Part shown: positions 1 through 13,060 of the stretch, piece after piece | Layout: every line of letters begins with the position of its first letter | Position numbering within the stretch: position 1 is the first letter of the stretch | Assembly: GCF_002443255.2 (NCBI RefSeq) | Contig: NW_019211455.1 | Span: 6,605,959-6,669,958 of the forward strand | Direction: 5' to 3' | DNA: 64,000 bases | Source of the DNA: Varroa destructor | Taxonomy: Eukaryota; Arthropoda; Arachnida; Mesostigmata; Varroidae | The notes under the pieces: model-generated | Told to the model about the DNA's origin: nothing | The model's database searches: none | The model's input: only the letters and a program-made list of their open reading frames with translations | Made by a program: the position numbers and the translations under genes

Positions 1-1299
1 GTTTGAAGTTCGTTAGGAAACCTCCGTGTAGCATATAGCTAATGGCTAAGAAGGACGGTAAAATAAACTAATATTTTTTTGATCCTACAACTGATTGCAA
101 TCAGTGCTTTAAATACTAATCAGCACATAGTAGTCACCTAAAGAATGAGTCCGCGTTTGAAGGAGTCATAGGTTATTTCAAAAAGGTCTATATTTTAGCT
201 ATTATGGTTGATCTATATGTTACAGTTCTATCATAATCTTATATGCATGTTTTTTATTTGCTTAAATGATAATTAATAAAAGTAACTAACGTTTTATTTA
301 TTTCGAGGCGTAGGGATTTGAAAATATTGCAAGAAGAAATACTATTTAATTTCGGGAACTATCTCGCCGTACCTATAAGGTATTTCTCTGTACTGATATA
401 AGGACATTTTGTTACACTTATAACTTTTCATTTAAGTTGAGGCGTTGCGTGAGGCGCACGGCGAGCCGTTAAAACAAACGGTGTCGTTACTCCATGGTGA
501 TTTGCGTGGGTGGTTTTGGTTTAGCCGAAACTCATAATCGGATGGCTTACGTTTTTCGCTTCTTCACTACTAAATAAACCCAGTGTGACGGATATGCTGA
601 ACAACGATGAGAAGCTATAAAAAGTAAAAGCTCCTTTTTGAGGGCTTTGTGATACGTTTGATTTCAGGTGCGCTCCACTGCAATGCCAGCAGTCTCTAAC
701 CCTAAACAATAACCCCGTGACCTTAAATGATACGCGCTTCTTTCTCTCATGAGACAAAGCTATTTCAGGTTGCTGTAATTTGATTTTACGTTCGTCTTAC
801 CCGCCTATCAGCGCATCCGGCATTGCCACGCAATCAAATGGGTGCCCCCCAGGCTTACTGGAAATAAGGAAATTTTCGTTTTATGCGTAACGGCTTGTTT
901 GTTCAGAAAGCGCAAGCAGTCAGGGGTCCGAAGATGGAGTATGAACTCACAGCAGGAATATTGAGGAAATTGACTTGGGGTAGTCATATGTGAAATAATT
1001 ACACAGGCAATATTTTAGCCTTATATGGTTTTACTCACAGTACCTGAGATGAAATAGTTATTTGTAAATAAACAAATAACATGGAAAGACAGAATAGGTG
1101 CTTTTTTACAGATCACTGGCTCATTTTAAATACAACCTTAAGATTCATGTCGCGTTCGTTAATTTGGGTGAAATTTACTTTATGTTAATATCACACACCC
1201 GGAAAAAGTGACTTGACAGCTTATCGCAGCTGTGTTTCGAGCTCTAGTGTATGGTATCACCGTTAGGTATTCCACCAATCGACTCATTCCCATCACGAA

Positions 1300-1376
1300 A
1301 CGTAGTAGTAGTCTAGACCACAACGTATCCCTGAGATTAGCAGGTCAATAAGTTACCCACTGGGCTATCACGGGAC
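1300..1376 (-). mobile_element. tRNA-derived SINE-like copy 1
   Basis: On the minus strand an RNA polymerase III A-box, TAGCCCAGTGG (1367-1357), is followed by GTAAC, CTGCTAATCTCAGGGATACG and GTCTAG. The second promoter box is degenerate. It shares CTGCTAAT, ATACGTT and GTCTAG in the same order with the copy at 22.78-22.85 kb. Confidence 0.5.
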
Positions 1377-2999
1377 AGCCAACCACAGCCTAGATTAAAT
1401 AATATGGCGCTCATTTTCTTCGTGTGAAACTGTTTTGACTAAGCACACTATACATGTGTCACAAAAAAAAAATTAATTCACCCGAGCTGTGTTGCTTCGA
1501 AGCGAATCTTTATATGGGCGAGACCTAAAAGGCAGGTTCGCAATATAATCCTGTAGGGATTTAGCTGTTGACTGGCTAATCTATTTTTTTGTGAAAATAC
1601 TCTTTCTGGTTACAACTTTTTGTGTACTAGACGACCCATAAACTGAACGATTTCCATTAGCGATTCATTTATAAAATATCACAAAATGTGCTAATAATGC
1701 TGAATTCTCTATTTACAAACATACATTGCATCGCTGATCGCAAATTTTTTCCTTATGATGATCAACACAACTTAAGAATTTAATGGCATTTAATGGAGAA
1801 ATGAACTGACTAATTTTGTCTTTATTTTTCTAGCTAATCGTGATCACTGAAAAGCGACTATACTATACGTTGCTGCTTTAAACATGAGCAGTAACCAGAC
1901 AACGATACACGTCCCGGTCCTAAAATCCAAAAAATTATTCAAATTATATGCGTTAGATCCACACAAGCAATAAACACACATCAAAGTGGTTAAATATGCC
2001 TCTCTTCTATGACGATTCCGCACTGCGGTGTTGCTTTCTGGTTTCTTCATGCCTATTAGTTTCCTCGTCAAAGAGTGATTCACTTCGGGCGATCAAGCGC
2101 CTAGCCGCAACAACCTTCTAGGCTCCTCAACGATGCCTAATTAATGACCGATAACGGATTAAGCTGGTTACGTGCTAGTGCTAAAATTAGAAAAAGTACG
2201 GCAAAATGCTTGAAAGGCGTTTTGAAAGCTCTGTCATAAAAATGCAACGATGTATTCCTTACAGTACTTACTTAAATTGTCCAAATAGGCCTTCGTTATT
2301 TAAATATAAGTTCATATATTTGCTTGCATTTTTTTTAACGTGAATGAGTATATAGTATGTTGTGTATAAAATTTCATCTAATAAGGTCGCGGATTTCCGT
2401 ATGTTGACGATCATAGGGTAACGAATAAACTACAATTCAACTTCTTCGTGGAATACAAGTATGGTCTGAAACCGCCTTGAATCGGGCCTCGCACGTTGAA
2501 GCCCCCAACTGCTGCCGTTACTTGTACGTTACAAGGGACTAATTCCAAATAGACAGCATGACAGTCCAGTCTGACAGCAGCAAAATGTTTCGCTTCGGAA
2601 TGATTTAGTTGGCTAGATATATATCCGATCATTTTTAAATTCTGAATTTATACACACTCTTCTTTGAAGAAACTATCTTCATAGTTAGTTTTTATATTCC
2701 CGGAAGAAAGCACAGTGAGCAAGTTATCACAATTAAAAATCTGAGGACGAAGTTTTGTTTTCCATTGTCATGATTCGTCTGTAGCTTCAGTTTTTTCTTC
2801 TTATTTTTTTCTTTTTCGTGAAAAGTTTCTCAGGGTACTAAAACTTTCAACATTTATAACTGTCAGTACATAATCAAGTTCAAGTTAAAATCATAAAATA
2901 TTGTACTAATAATAATTAGAGTTCCCTTACTTGCCTAAAAGATTTTAAGGCGACCTCCTAATACTTGAAGGTTTTCCTCAAAATCTCAAAAATTATTTT

Positions 3000-3062
3000 T
3001 TTTACTAAGTAGGCTGGGGTTCAGCGATCTAGTATTTTCCACCAGGTTGAAATCCTACGCAC
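3000..3062 (+). mobile_element. Weak tRNA-like segment
   Basis: TACTAAGTAGGCTGGG (about 3003) is followed at tRNA-like spacing by GGTTGAAATCC, which has one mismatch to the B-box consensus. The call rests on box spacing only. Confidence 0.22.
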
Positions 3063-4219
3063 GAAAGTCGAAGCAACTGCTTATGCTATACAATTGGAAA
3101 AAATATATTTATTCATTTTCTCAAACTTCATCTTTCTTTACGTAGCTACTCAAAGCTCATTTCTATCGTATCCTTTTTTATGCTGATTTATCTGGAATAA
3201 ATCTCATGCAAACATGGTTCTGCACTAGATTGCCCATAGTTGCTTAGCTTAATAACAATGTGATACTCGAGTGGCACATTTCTATTTTCATGGATGTAGA
3301 TTCCCGTGTATCTATTAAAGACCATTCTGTTATATTCTAAAATTTCTCCTCAGTTGAGCCTCATTGACCCACTGGATACAGCATGCTGCTCTATATATAT
3401 CTATATACATATATATACGTTTTAACGTGTAGCCACAGACACTACTGCCGTAGCTCTTTTATTAAAGTTCAATTTAAATGAATTTCATTCAGTGAAGGCT
3501 TCACCGGAATAAACCTGGAGAGAAGGTGGTTTGACGCCGAAAATCTTCAATCCGACAAGTGAAAAATGGTTCAAAGAATTAAAGTTGAGATGTCTTATAC
3601 ATATGTAGACTAGTTTTAAATTGGATTTCAGGTTATGTTTTGCCGGAAAATGTCGGTTTTGTTTTTGATTGAAACGAGCTTTACATCTCCACTGACATAA
3701 TGAATAGCTCTCGAAAGCGGCTATCAGTATGGCCGCTGATGAACATGAGGGTCCAATAGCAAGGAGCAAACATATTTGGGTGGTCCATTGTTAATAATTT
3801 GCCGGTAGTATTTCTGGTTAGAATTCTAGTTAGATTCGAAATCTAAGTTCATTGGTTAGACATCCCCTTCCGCTATTTTTCTACAATGTTAATCGGCTGA
3901 TTTATGCCACATAATTTGTCAGCATCTAAAAAACGTTACGATTCACTATTTAAACGCGCCAACTAGGAGATTCGCTTATTATTTCTATAACTAAAAAATA
4001 TATTTTTGCCAGCACCGTAATCTCACATCATTCCGTTCAACCATAGGCATCAGTCCTTTGCATCGTTGGAATAAATTACACTTTCAGACAGATCAGCCAC
4101 CCTGGCTTCGATGCTGGCTCTCCTTGTGATCCGCCTTGCCTCGACAAACGTCAATAAGTGGCATCGCAAGGTCTCGTCGCCGGTCGGGCTAAACAGTGTT
4201 CGACTGTAGATTAATGCCG

Positions 4220-4257
<38 letters not shown>
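4220..4257. repeat. (TA)n(CA)n microsatellite
   Basis: A short TA tract (about 4220-4230) is followed by about 13 CA units up to 4257. Confidence 0.95.
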
Positions 4258-4260
<3 letters not shown>

Positions 4261-4699
4261 GATGCTGGTTTTCTTTTTATCATACCAATACCATACGCAA
4301 ATCTTACGCCTGTCAAAACGAATCGTTTGATAGCCAGTGACCTACTAGCAATATGGCAGAGTTTCCAATGTAATGTATTATTCTGCTACGATTACTTGGG
4401 CTGAATTTGATGTTCTAAAAGTCGGACTAGCTGAATGTGCGTATTAGTACCGTTTACCTGGCGATCTTCTCCTTTTCTTTTTGCCCAATGACGTCATTAG
4501 ACAATGCAACATTTTGTGGACCATTATTAACAATCATCAGTTCAGCTTCGAATTCAGGTAAAAAAAGATCTATAATTGAAAAAAATCATTAACAAAATCC
4601 AATCGTCATAAAGTTCATACGTAGATATAGACTTGTTGATGTATTAAATTATATGCAGACGTAAATTACTTACTTAGAATAATTATCTCGCAGACTATT

Positions 4700-5760
4700 T
4701 ATCGCGGAGATAAGTTGGTACAATACTTGGCTGTACGGCGAGCGTAGAGTGCGGCTTCCATTCAAATTTTATGGCTTACTTTGTCGGTCGCTTTGCTGGC
4801 CAAGCCACAAAAGAGCGAATCCGACGCCGGACTAAATCAGGGCAGAAAAATAGCATCACCGTTAGTTACCACACAAGTACTACAACACCATTACAACTTG
4901 CTATTGATGCTAGCGACCTGCAGGTAATGCGTAGCTCAAGTCTTCGACGCTGATTGGACAAGTCGCTTATAAACATCGACAGACTGATAGCTAGCGTAGT
5001 CCAGCTGCCAAGCGGCCAAGGAGCCACTGCGTTCGACGGTCGACAGACAGCGAGAATTTGGTGGCTGTAACAGTTCAGCAACATCCGCGTCAGGGGTAAC
5101 AGCGTATTCCTGTTCTTCGTTTGTGAGTGAATCTCTTTTTTGGGTAGATTTTTTTCCGACGCGTATAGCTGCTACCCCGTTACTGTCTCACGTTCAGCGC
5201 TTGCCTGTTTTGGTCTGGTTTTGCTGCTGCTGCTCTTGTAACTTCTACGTTTGCTGTTTCAACCTCTGATGCCAGTTCATGCGAATGCTGAATGACTGGT
5301 AATGTCGAAATCTTGACCGCCCGTTCAACGTCTGAAGATTGAGGTTCGAACGTTATACTATACTTTTATCTCTCGCTCACTCTGTTGCTAGCACGCGCCG
5401 TTATCTGTCTGATTTTCGTCGATGTAGTTTTCAAGAAACGCTATTTACTTGCCTATCATCGAAAGTTCGCCTAAGTTTCAACGTTATTATTGCGTTGATG
5501 GTCACGGTGTCTCGTCATTATTATCGGTTGATTAAGTTGATATTTGTCGAGTGAGCAATGTGGACAATTGCAGAAAAGAATCAATACGAAAACTGCAATT
5601 TTTCTAATTCAAGACCTGCCTTGTTTGCATGCATTTTTTGGCGTTTGACCAACCAGCTTATACCGATGAGTATCGGTACCGAGAGTGGAGCCAACAAGCG
5701 CGGACAAGTTCCGGGAACGGTCGCTAATGCCGAAGGTTCATGAGGTAACTTTAACAAGGC
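4700..5760. other. GC-richer island, unassigned
   Basis: The composition rises relative to both flanks. A 60-codon + frame starts at 4771, and a donor-like CTGCAG/gtaatg lies at 4924. Several CTG and CAG-rich words occur near 5.22-5.24 kb. It may be an untranslated first exon or promoter. No protein family was recognised. Confidence 0.3.
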
Positions 5761-8380
5761 CGGAAAACTGCTAAAAACTGAGAAAGGCTCTAGATAATAA
5801 TGAAAATGCTGAATGCTGAACAAGAGTAACTCGAGTTTTTTTTTTTTCATTTTCTTGATAGTATGGCAATTTCAAAGACCATTCTAAAACAACTCTATTA
5901 AAATTATCCTTGAATTTGATAGATTTCAAAAGGTACATTTCTTGTATGACGGTGCTCAGCCTCTAGGTTAAACAGAATATTAACACGCGTATAAAGGCGC
6001 ATATAATTGTGACTAGGTTGCAATCGTCGCGCCAGCAACTTTGATAAAACACGATTTTTTGGGGGTGATATCCGGCAAAAGTCTTCGTAAGGTTTTCCGG
6101 ACGATCTTTATAGCGAAATTTCGGCAGGCCGCAGCCGATAACAATTGCATTTTCCTCACCCTACGATAGGGCTTATCAGTGCTATCCGTGAAGACATAGT
6201 CGACTTTAAACTTTAGAATTAGTTGTAGCAGTACACACGTTGAATTACGCTTCCTTTTGAGCTGCCAGTACACCAAGTGTATTTGTTTGGGATGCTGAAA
6301 TCCCATTTACATTTAAGTTCCCATTTACAAACCAAACCACGCCACCGGTATAATCGACGGAAACAAATATGTCTTCCATGAATCACGTTCAGTACAAAAC
6401 ATCTAATCTATAAATATTTAAATTTTCTTGTCAAGCTTGCTCGAAGTCTATCTGATCTACGACGTCATATAAGTCTCGCAGAGACAGCAGATTTCGCAGT
6501 TGTCCAAAATATGTTTTTCGCCTTAAATAGGTAGTAATATAATGCGAATCAATCGCGATGTAAGCGTCGTTCCTTCAACGAAATAAACTGTGCTGAATTA
6601 ACTAGTGTATAGCTCAATTTCCATTTGATTTCTAGTTATAAGTTTTAGGCATACGCAAGCATTAGTTTACGCTCTGAAGGAATTGTGGGTTTGTACAGTG
6701 TATTGGGTAGGTCTTTGAACTTGTCAGCCTGAAGGGTTTCATATTCCAAAGCCCTTTTGCTTTGCCTAGATTTGAAGAACAGGAATACGAGAGATTCTTT
6801 CACAGAAGTCGAAGTAAGCTGGCTTTTGGTCTCTGTGACTCTTCGTAATCATTCGGTTTACGATGCCGGTATATTCCAGTTTCCCTGATTTAGTTATATC
6901 AACCAGAACGAATAAATGCAACTCAACAAAGTGTGTAGAATTGTCGCAAAATTTCAAGACAGCGCGGCGAATGCGAATCAGAGGGCCATTCTTCACTACC
7001 ACTAAATTCAGCTTCCAGATTCCACTTAAAACCCAAACCTGTTACAATTGATGACTCATTTTTTTTACGGGTTGCGTTGCTTTTACTAAGATTCTTTAGG
7101 AAATTTCTCATGTGCCCAGCTGTTACGGTCGAGACTCTAAAATCTTTCTAGTCGACCCTTTGCCGTTTTTGTGACGTACCACTCTTTGAAAGCACTTGCC
7201 GAGGACAGTGAAATGAGGCAAACGTCTATTTTAATTCCTAATATATCTTATGGCCATACGAGAAACATACTTCGCTTAAGCTCGTTCGTCTTTTGAACGA
7301 AAACACCAATAAATTTGTCGAAACTGTTAATTAAGTCCAGTACGCCTCGATCTATCACGAAAAGATTCCTTTAAGTTACGATACGCTTCTTACCTTGGCT
7401 ATGGTTGTCTGGTTACAATAACTAGTGCGGTTCGTAATCGTCGGCCAGGTATAATACAACCCTGGCAATTTTCTTATGTTTGATTTTAGCGAGGAACAGA
7501 AGCGTATCGGAAAAATCGTCTGTTCCAATTTGCAAGTCTATCACAGAACGAAAAAGAATGATCTGTTTCTCTGAAAGAAGTAAGACATATCTGTGAATTT
7601 TTTTACCTATGCGTAGCGCAACCGTTACTACTCTCATTAAACGAACAAAAAACCAGCTCAAAACTAGCGATAGTAAGATATTTTCAACGTGGAAAAATGG
7701 CCTATTTACCTCTAGACTAGTTCTATATATTAATTAGTATTTAAGTTTACCTCATTTAAAAGATTTACTATGCTTTTTATAGGGCTGATTGTGCCATGAA
7801 GATATGAACAGCTATCATAAATTGGTGACATAGATTTTTTAAACTGGAAGGTTTTCTATATAGGATACATCACTCACGAATACGTTATATACTACAACAA
7901 ACCTCTGTTCTTATTTGTTTTAACTAAAAAACCGGCCGATATTTTACGGTCGGGCATATTACGTTAAAATGTAAGAGCCAATCATTTGTGAGGCCAATGG
8001 GCCAGACTTCTTCCGTTCACAAGTCTGTTTGGTTACGTATCGATTCGGAAGCCATTAGCTTAGGACTTTATTGTTATTGTTTCTAGCAATTTATGATAGC
8101 TTTAAATCGTTACATCAAGATTTCTTATTAGCCATTCTAGTTCCAACTTGGGATTTTTATTTTCGATATACTTGAGTGCGTAAAGATGTCTCTTGTAGAG
8201 AATGGAAATAAACTTTCCCAGGTTACAGGGATACGGATGTAGTCCGTATTACCGAAACTGAACTGCTTGGTTGATATCTATGATCGCAGAAGTTTTTGCA
8301 TTAACTATTTAAAGGTGAGGCTTCACTACCAGCTTAGCCCTTTTAAGACCATCACTTGCACCTCCGCAAAGCTGGGACTA
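5760..8380. other. AT-rich non-coding DNA
   Basis: Nothing firm was recognised. A 97-codon minus frame (6306-6013) contains a basic stretch, KIVRKTLRRLLPDITPKKS, that only loosely recalls the DNA-binding part of Tc1-type transposases. Confidence 0.4.
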
Positions 8381-8387
8381 AAACATA

Positions 8388-9835
8388 ATGTCAGCTGTAG
8401 TATACAAATGTATGTTGTCGCAGAACGAAAGGGATTATCACGTCAAAGAAGATGACGATTCCATAATATTCTCGAAACTACATGCGTGTAGTCACTGTCT
8501 CGTTGCCATATTATCATTTCCATTAATGACAACAGTAACGGCAATAACATCCATCAACTTCAAAGCAAACTCTCAGTTCATATTCTCTTTAGTATGTAAA
8601 TGGTCCTCTTTCTCTTTATCTCGAACCCCCGTTTTGACGTTTGCGCTTGTCTTTTCCCGCTCGTGTGCTCATGCTACTATGAGCAGAGCAAACGGCCTAA
8701 ACGATTCGAATACTTCTCAAACAGAGTCGAACCAGGGTGCAATAGAAAAGGTAGTGGCAAGGTTAACAGCCACGGAGCAAACGTCTGCGTGCTACGAATA
8801 GACAAAAGTGACGAAAAGCAATTTCTTTTCCATTTCTGCCGCTTTGCGTGGATGTGTGACTGGCTGCGCTGGGCGTATCAGCGCCAGCGAACGGCTCTAC
8901 GTCACTCGCTGTTGTTATAGATGTTGTCGTGGCCGTAGCCACTAATGACGTCAAAGTCGCGCCTCCTCGCGACAGAGGTGACTTGAGTCAAATCTGGTTC
9001 CATTGTCAAACAGACGTCCGAAGAATCGCTACTCCGACCAAGGTGAAGTCCTGTAACTTGCCATCTATAGCGAAAGGAGCTAGCAGGTGGAAACGTCGAA
9101 CTAATATAAAGCAAGCAAGTCACCCTACTGACAATCCGATGGGGCGTCCGAAGGTACTTTCGAGGAGGTACTGGAGTTACCGGTCTGACAAAGGGACGGA
9201 AAAATACGGGGATGCCATGGTTGGCATCAGGCTTTCGTCGATCTTTGCTGGAGATTTTGGCCGGAACCAGTATTATAGCATCCAAGATGCAAAGCTCCTC
9301 AAAGCAGTGCTCGGAGTTGCTAAGCGTTGACAAGAGGGGAAATTAAAGGAAACAGCTGAAAAGGCAAGGCAGAATGGGAGACCAGTTTCAGGCCACAGTA
9401 TCAAACCGGCTTGCTGCAGGCTGTGCATGTAGTTTGCTGCTGCTTATTTTCTTCAGTTTGGATCCTTCCGCTCCTTTCATCAACGACAATCAGACAAAGA
9501 TGGACGCAGACAAGAGAGCAGACAATAATAGACTAATCCGCTTCTGGTATTTCGCAGGATTCCCATTGGAGCGCCAACAGGAAAAATACAAAAAAAAAAA
9601 AGCGACAGCCATTATTTGATGCAAGAGCATCTCTAAACGAAATACAGAAACAATATAATATTTAAAAAAAAACAAAAAAAAAAGACAGCGACGACGACGA
9701 CGTTAAATTGTGTGTAAAAATCGACTAAAGAGAATTGTGAAAAATCCGCATATAAATTGTCTAGCCAAAGCGTTGCTGCTGATAGAACAAGTGTAACCCG
9801 AGTGTAAGCGATTAAATTTGACTTGTAAGGCTATT
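8388..9835. other. Compositional island with long overlapping frames on both strands
   Basis: Around 8.9-9.33 kb a 133-codon + frame (8929-9330) and a 143-codon - frame (9333-8902) overlap almost fully. Two further + frames of 137 and 106 codons precede them. None has a recognisable domain, and the overlap shows that low stop density, not selection, may explain them. The island ends in A-rich DNA with a GAC repeat (about 9.6-9.7 kb). It could be a long untranslated exon or a non-coding RNA. Confidence 0.3.
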
Positions 9836-12690
9836 TGCACTAGCTTTGTTTTGTATAACTACTGAATAATGAAAGTTAAACGTCACAGTAAATGTTTAAT
9901 GGATCAGTTTCCGTGGTGAACATTTAATGATTGTTGATCTCCTCGCATAGAGAGTTTATCGGCTTTAAAACAAAAGTCTGCTGGTTTCCTATATCACGTA
10001 AACATTTGGAAGGTCGACCCAAGTTGCTGGGTATTTGTCGGACATGCGTGGAACTCTGTGACCGTGCAAATCGTGCTAACCTTATATCATGTAAAAGAAG
10101 TATCCTTCCACGTTATTTTTTTTATCCTGCCAAGTCTGATCTTCAATTACTAATCTAATTCACCAATTTTTCCTTTGAACTTAGTCTATAAATTATCAAA
10201 TCGGTTCAGACGGCTTCGACTGAGCCTACGAGTAAACGCTAAGACTTATTATTAAGCGATAAGGATAATTTTACTAGCAAATTTGTGTACAACGCTTGTT
10301 TCACTGTGCACGTGCACGGGTTGTTTAATCTAAATTCAGGGCAGACACAGACAGACGAATCGTTAGTTAAAACCCTTCAGTCACCCTTGTAATTGCACGG
10401 TGCCGAGACAAACTGTTTGCATAGAAAACGCATGGGAGTGAAAAAAACGAGCTGAGCACGGATCACGAACGTCGCTACTTTATCTGCAGAATGTAACTAG
10501 TGGATTAGAAGAGTTAATAAATCAATCGTGATCTTGATGTTCCTCCTGAATGGAGCAAAAATTAACGGGAAAAATCATCAACAATTCTTGAGAGCGGGTA
10601 TCGAATTTATTTACTGCTCGATGTCGATTCAGCTTGTAGCATACAGCGATCAACATCGATTGTATCTTTTCACATTAATTAATCTTGAATATCCGTGTCC
10701 AAATCGGTATACATTTATCTAGTAAAGTAAACAGGCGAAATTTATCAAATGGATTGCAATCTTTCCCGTACTAAAGGCACCGAACATTACCTGGAATCAA
10801 GAATGCCGTGCGAACGAACGTACGCTGATATTCAGACATGTCCTCACCGTGTTAGAATTTTGCTAGCTGACCAACGGTGTCATTTTGTAAGCGCACTCAC
10901 CCTCAGATCCTTTTCAATTATATATAAAATTGAAAGAACATATATTTTCTGTGGTGATTTTAAATAACAGGCATCGTTTCTACTCTATTCAAATAGCAAA
11001 AGAATGGTTTCGTTGGCCAGTGGAAACAATAACGGTAGTAGTTGCATCGATCATTTTCCGCGATTCATTAATCGCGGAAAATGATCGATGACTTTTTTTT
11101 TTTCTATTTTTCGTTTGTGGTACAATTTTTGCTGTATTTTCTTTTGGGACAATTTTGTGAAAGATATTTAAAGAAGGTAGGTAACGGGCTCTCTCAACAT
11201 TGGGTTCGCTCCTTCAGCCATCTTCCTTATGTCAAATGATAATAGCATTGGTGGTTTTTCCTAAAAAGTACCCGACGGTCGATAGTGGCGATAATAACAA
11301 TACGCATGAAAAAAACGTTAGTCGTTTAACTTACAGCTTGTACGAAACTGGTAAAGATAAATTAAACAAAAGTTTCTTTTTTAAAACGTGTATTACATAA
11401 TGTAAGTTAGCAGATTTTTGAGGCACGCCAGCCCTGCCCCTGACTCTACGGCATGTGATACAGCCCATTCCAAACACATATATATCGATGGAAACTGGGT
11501 CAGGAGATTTAGACGTGTGATTGTTTTTTATAACTAGTCGTAATCCGCGTGAGATGGATAACGTACAGATATATAGGTGCTTCCGTATATTGTAAACAAT
11601 TGATTTTCTTCTTTATTGATACTTTTATAACTTTCTACAGTTTTCTCCGATGATAGTGTTGTTATTGTGGCAGCATGACCGATAGCGAACTGCGACCCTT
11701 TCTTAAGACTTGCAGCATTGAGGAATCGATGTTTTCTCTTCGGCAATAGCTTAGTCATAAAAAGATCAAGTACCAGGATACGCAATGGTTAGCCGATAAT
11801 TGAGAGTGTTCGACATTAGTACACTAGTACGCACCTCAACATCTGATCCAGCACATTTGACATACCTGGCTGCTTTTCTTAAAGGGCACAAAGGCGTGCT
11901 TTGGACGAAAACGGTCAAATTTTTTTCAGGAGACATTCGCCATAATTTATCAAGTACCTAGTTGTGAGTTGGAACTGGGTTGGGCAGGTAGTATTTTCTG
12001 AGGTAAAGTAAAAACTTCAACACCAACTTAGTTTGCTTAATGGTCACCTATAATCGTGAGACTATCTGCTTATAATACCACTTGCCGCTCTTTATCAGCT
12101 TATTACTCTACAGGAAAACGAGAATAATTTATATTATGAGATGCTGAATAGGAAGCGATAAAAACGAGTGCTCCATATGCGAACCACGGGTTATTTGCTT
12201 TCGTCGAAATGCCACTCTGATCCGGACGCTCCTTTGACTGCCAAAAACACACAGTTTCTCACAATAAACAAATGATAATCTGTTGGCTACTATCGTGCAT
12301 GCGAAATACCCCGCCGACAAAAAAAACACTTCAAATACATACATTCGTTTAGCAGAGAATATTTGAGAGGGTAATTATTTGCTGCATAATAAGGGTTAGC
12401 AAACAGAGATCAGCTTATACGCTTGTCGGTATAGTTATCCTCCGCTATTAGTAAAAAACCAATTCGGAAGCTTCAAGATCTGGTGAATTCACATATGGCT
12501 AAAATGAGCCTAAAGAAATGCGGGTAAGTTTACGGATTTAATAATGAACGTGATTTAAAACTACCGCTTACTGATGAGTAATTTACACCGAACTTGAGCC
12601 TTTTTTTTCCAGATGAAATTGTTGATTGGCACGAAATGCATCATGATACTCGCTTTCATTTCTCTGTCCCGCTTACGCTTTTAATTGAAA
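9836..12690. other. AT-rich non-coding DNA with a perfect hairpin
   Basis: No gene was recognised. It holds the 21-bp hairpin at 11,045-11,090 and a 12-bp palindrome GTGCACGTGCAC at 10306-10317 with an E-box CACGTG core. Confidence 0.5.
11045..11103. repeat. Perfect 21-bp inverted repeat (4-nt loop) followed by an 11-T run
   Basis: The arm at 11045-11065 (starts CATCGATCATTTTCC) is exactly complementary to 11070-11090, with the loop CATT. The T run at 11093-11103 follows after two bases. On the + strand this could form a very stable RNA hairpin ending in U residues, which is also a pol III stop signal. No gene is seen beside it. Confidence 0.9.
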
Positions 12691-13060
12691 GCAAAAAAGA
12701 ACGACAAAGAGGATACGTCACATAAACAAACACTTCAATCAGCAGACGAGATGCGGGTCGGACGCAGGCTCACAGGTGGGTGGTGATCACGACTGCGTGC
12801 GCCACTTCTCTCCTTTTTCGTCGTTACATCATTTACCGTTTGATATCAGTGAAGATGAAGTCAAGCCGTAAGACCCTGAAGCCACGCATTCGGACTTTAG
12901 TAAGCAGCAGCCGCACTAGTAGTTCGTAACAGCATAAGTAGCCGGCGGACCTGCGACAAATTGAAAGGGGTTATACAGACCTGGAAGATCTCAATCCTAT
13001 GCAATGCAGCAGGACGGACTTCGAAGATTGAAGACTTGAGGTCTGTTAGGAAATGACGAC
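12690..13060. other. GC-richer island, unassigned
   Basis: A short stretch of higher GC content containing ATCAGTGAAG at about 12.85 kb, which could be an initiator. No reading frame is supported. Confidence 0.25.

Larger units (their letters stand above)
1..4700. other. AT-rich non-coding DNA
   Basis: No reading frame longer than about 95 codons and no recognised protein motif on either strand. It contains the tRNA-like segments at 1.30-1.38 kb and 3.00-3.06 kb and the microsatellite at 4.22-4.26 kb. Nothing else was recognised. Confidence 0.6.
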
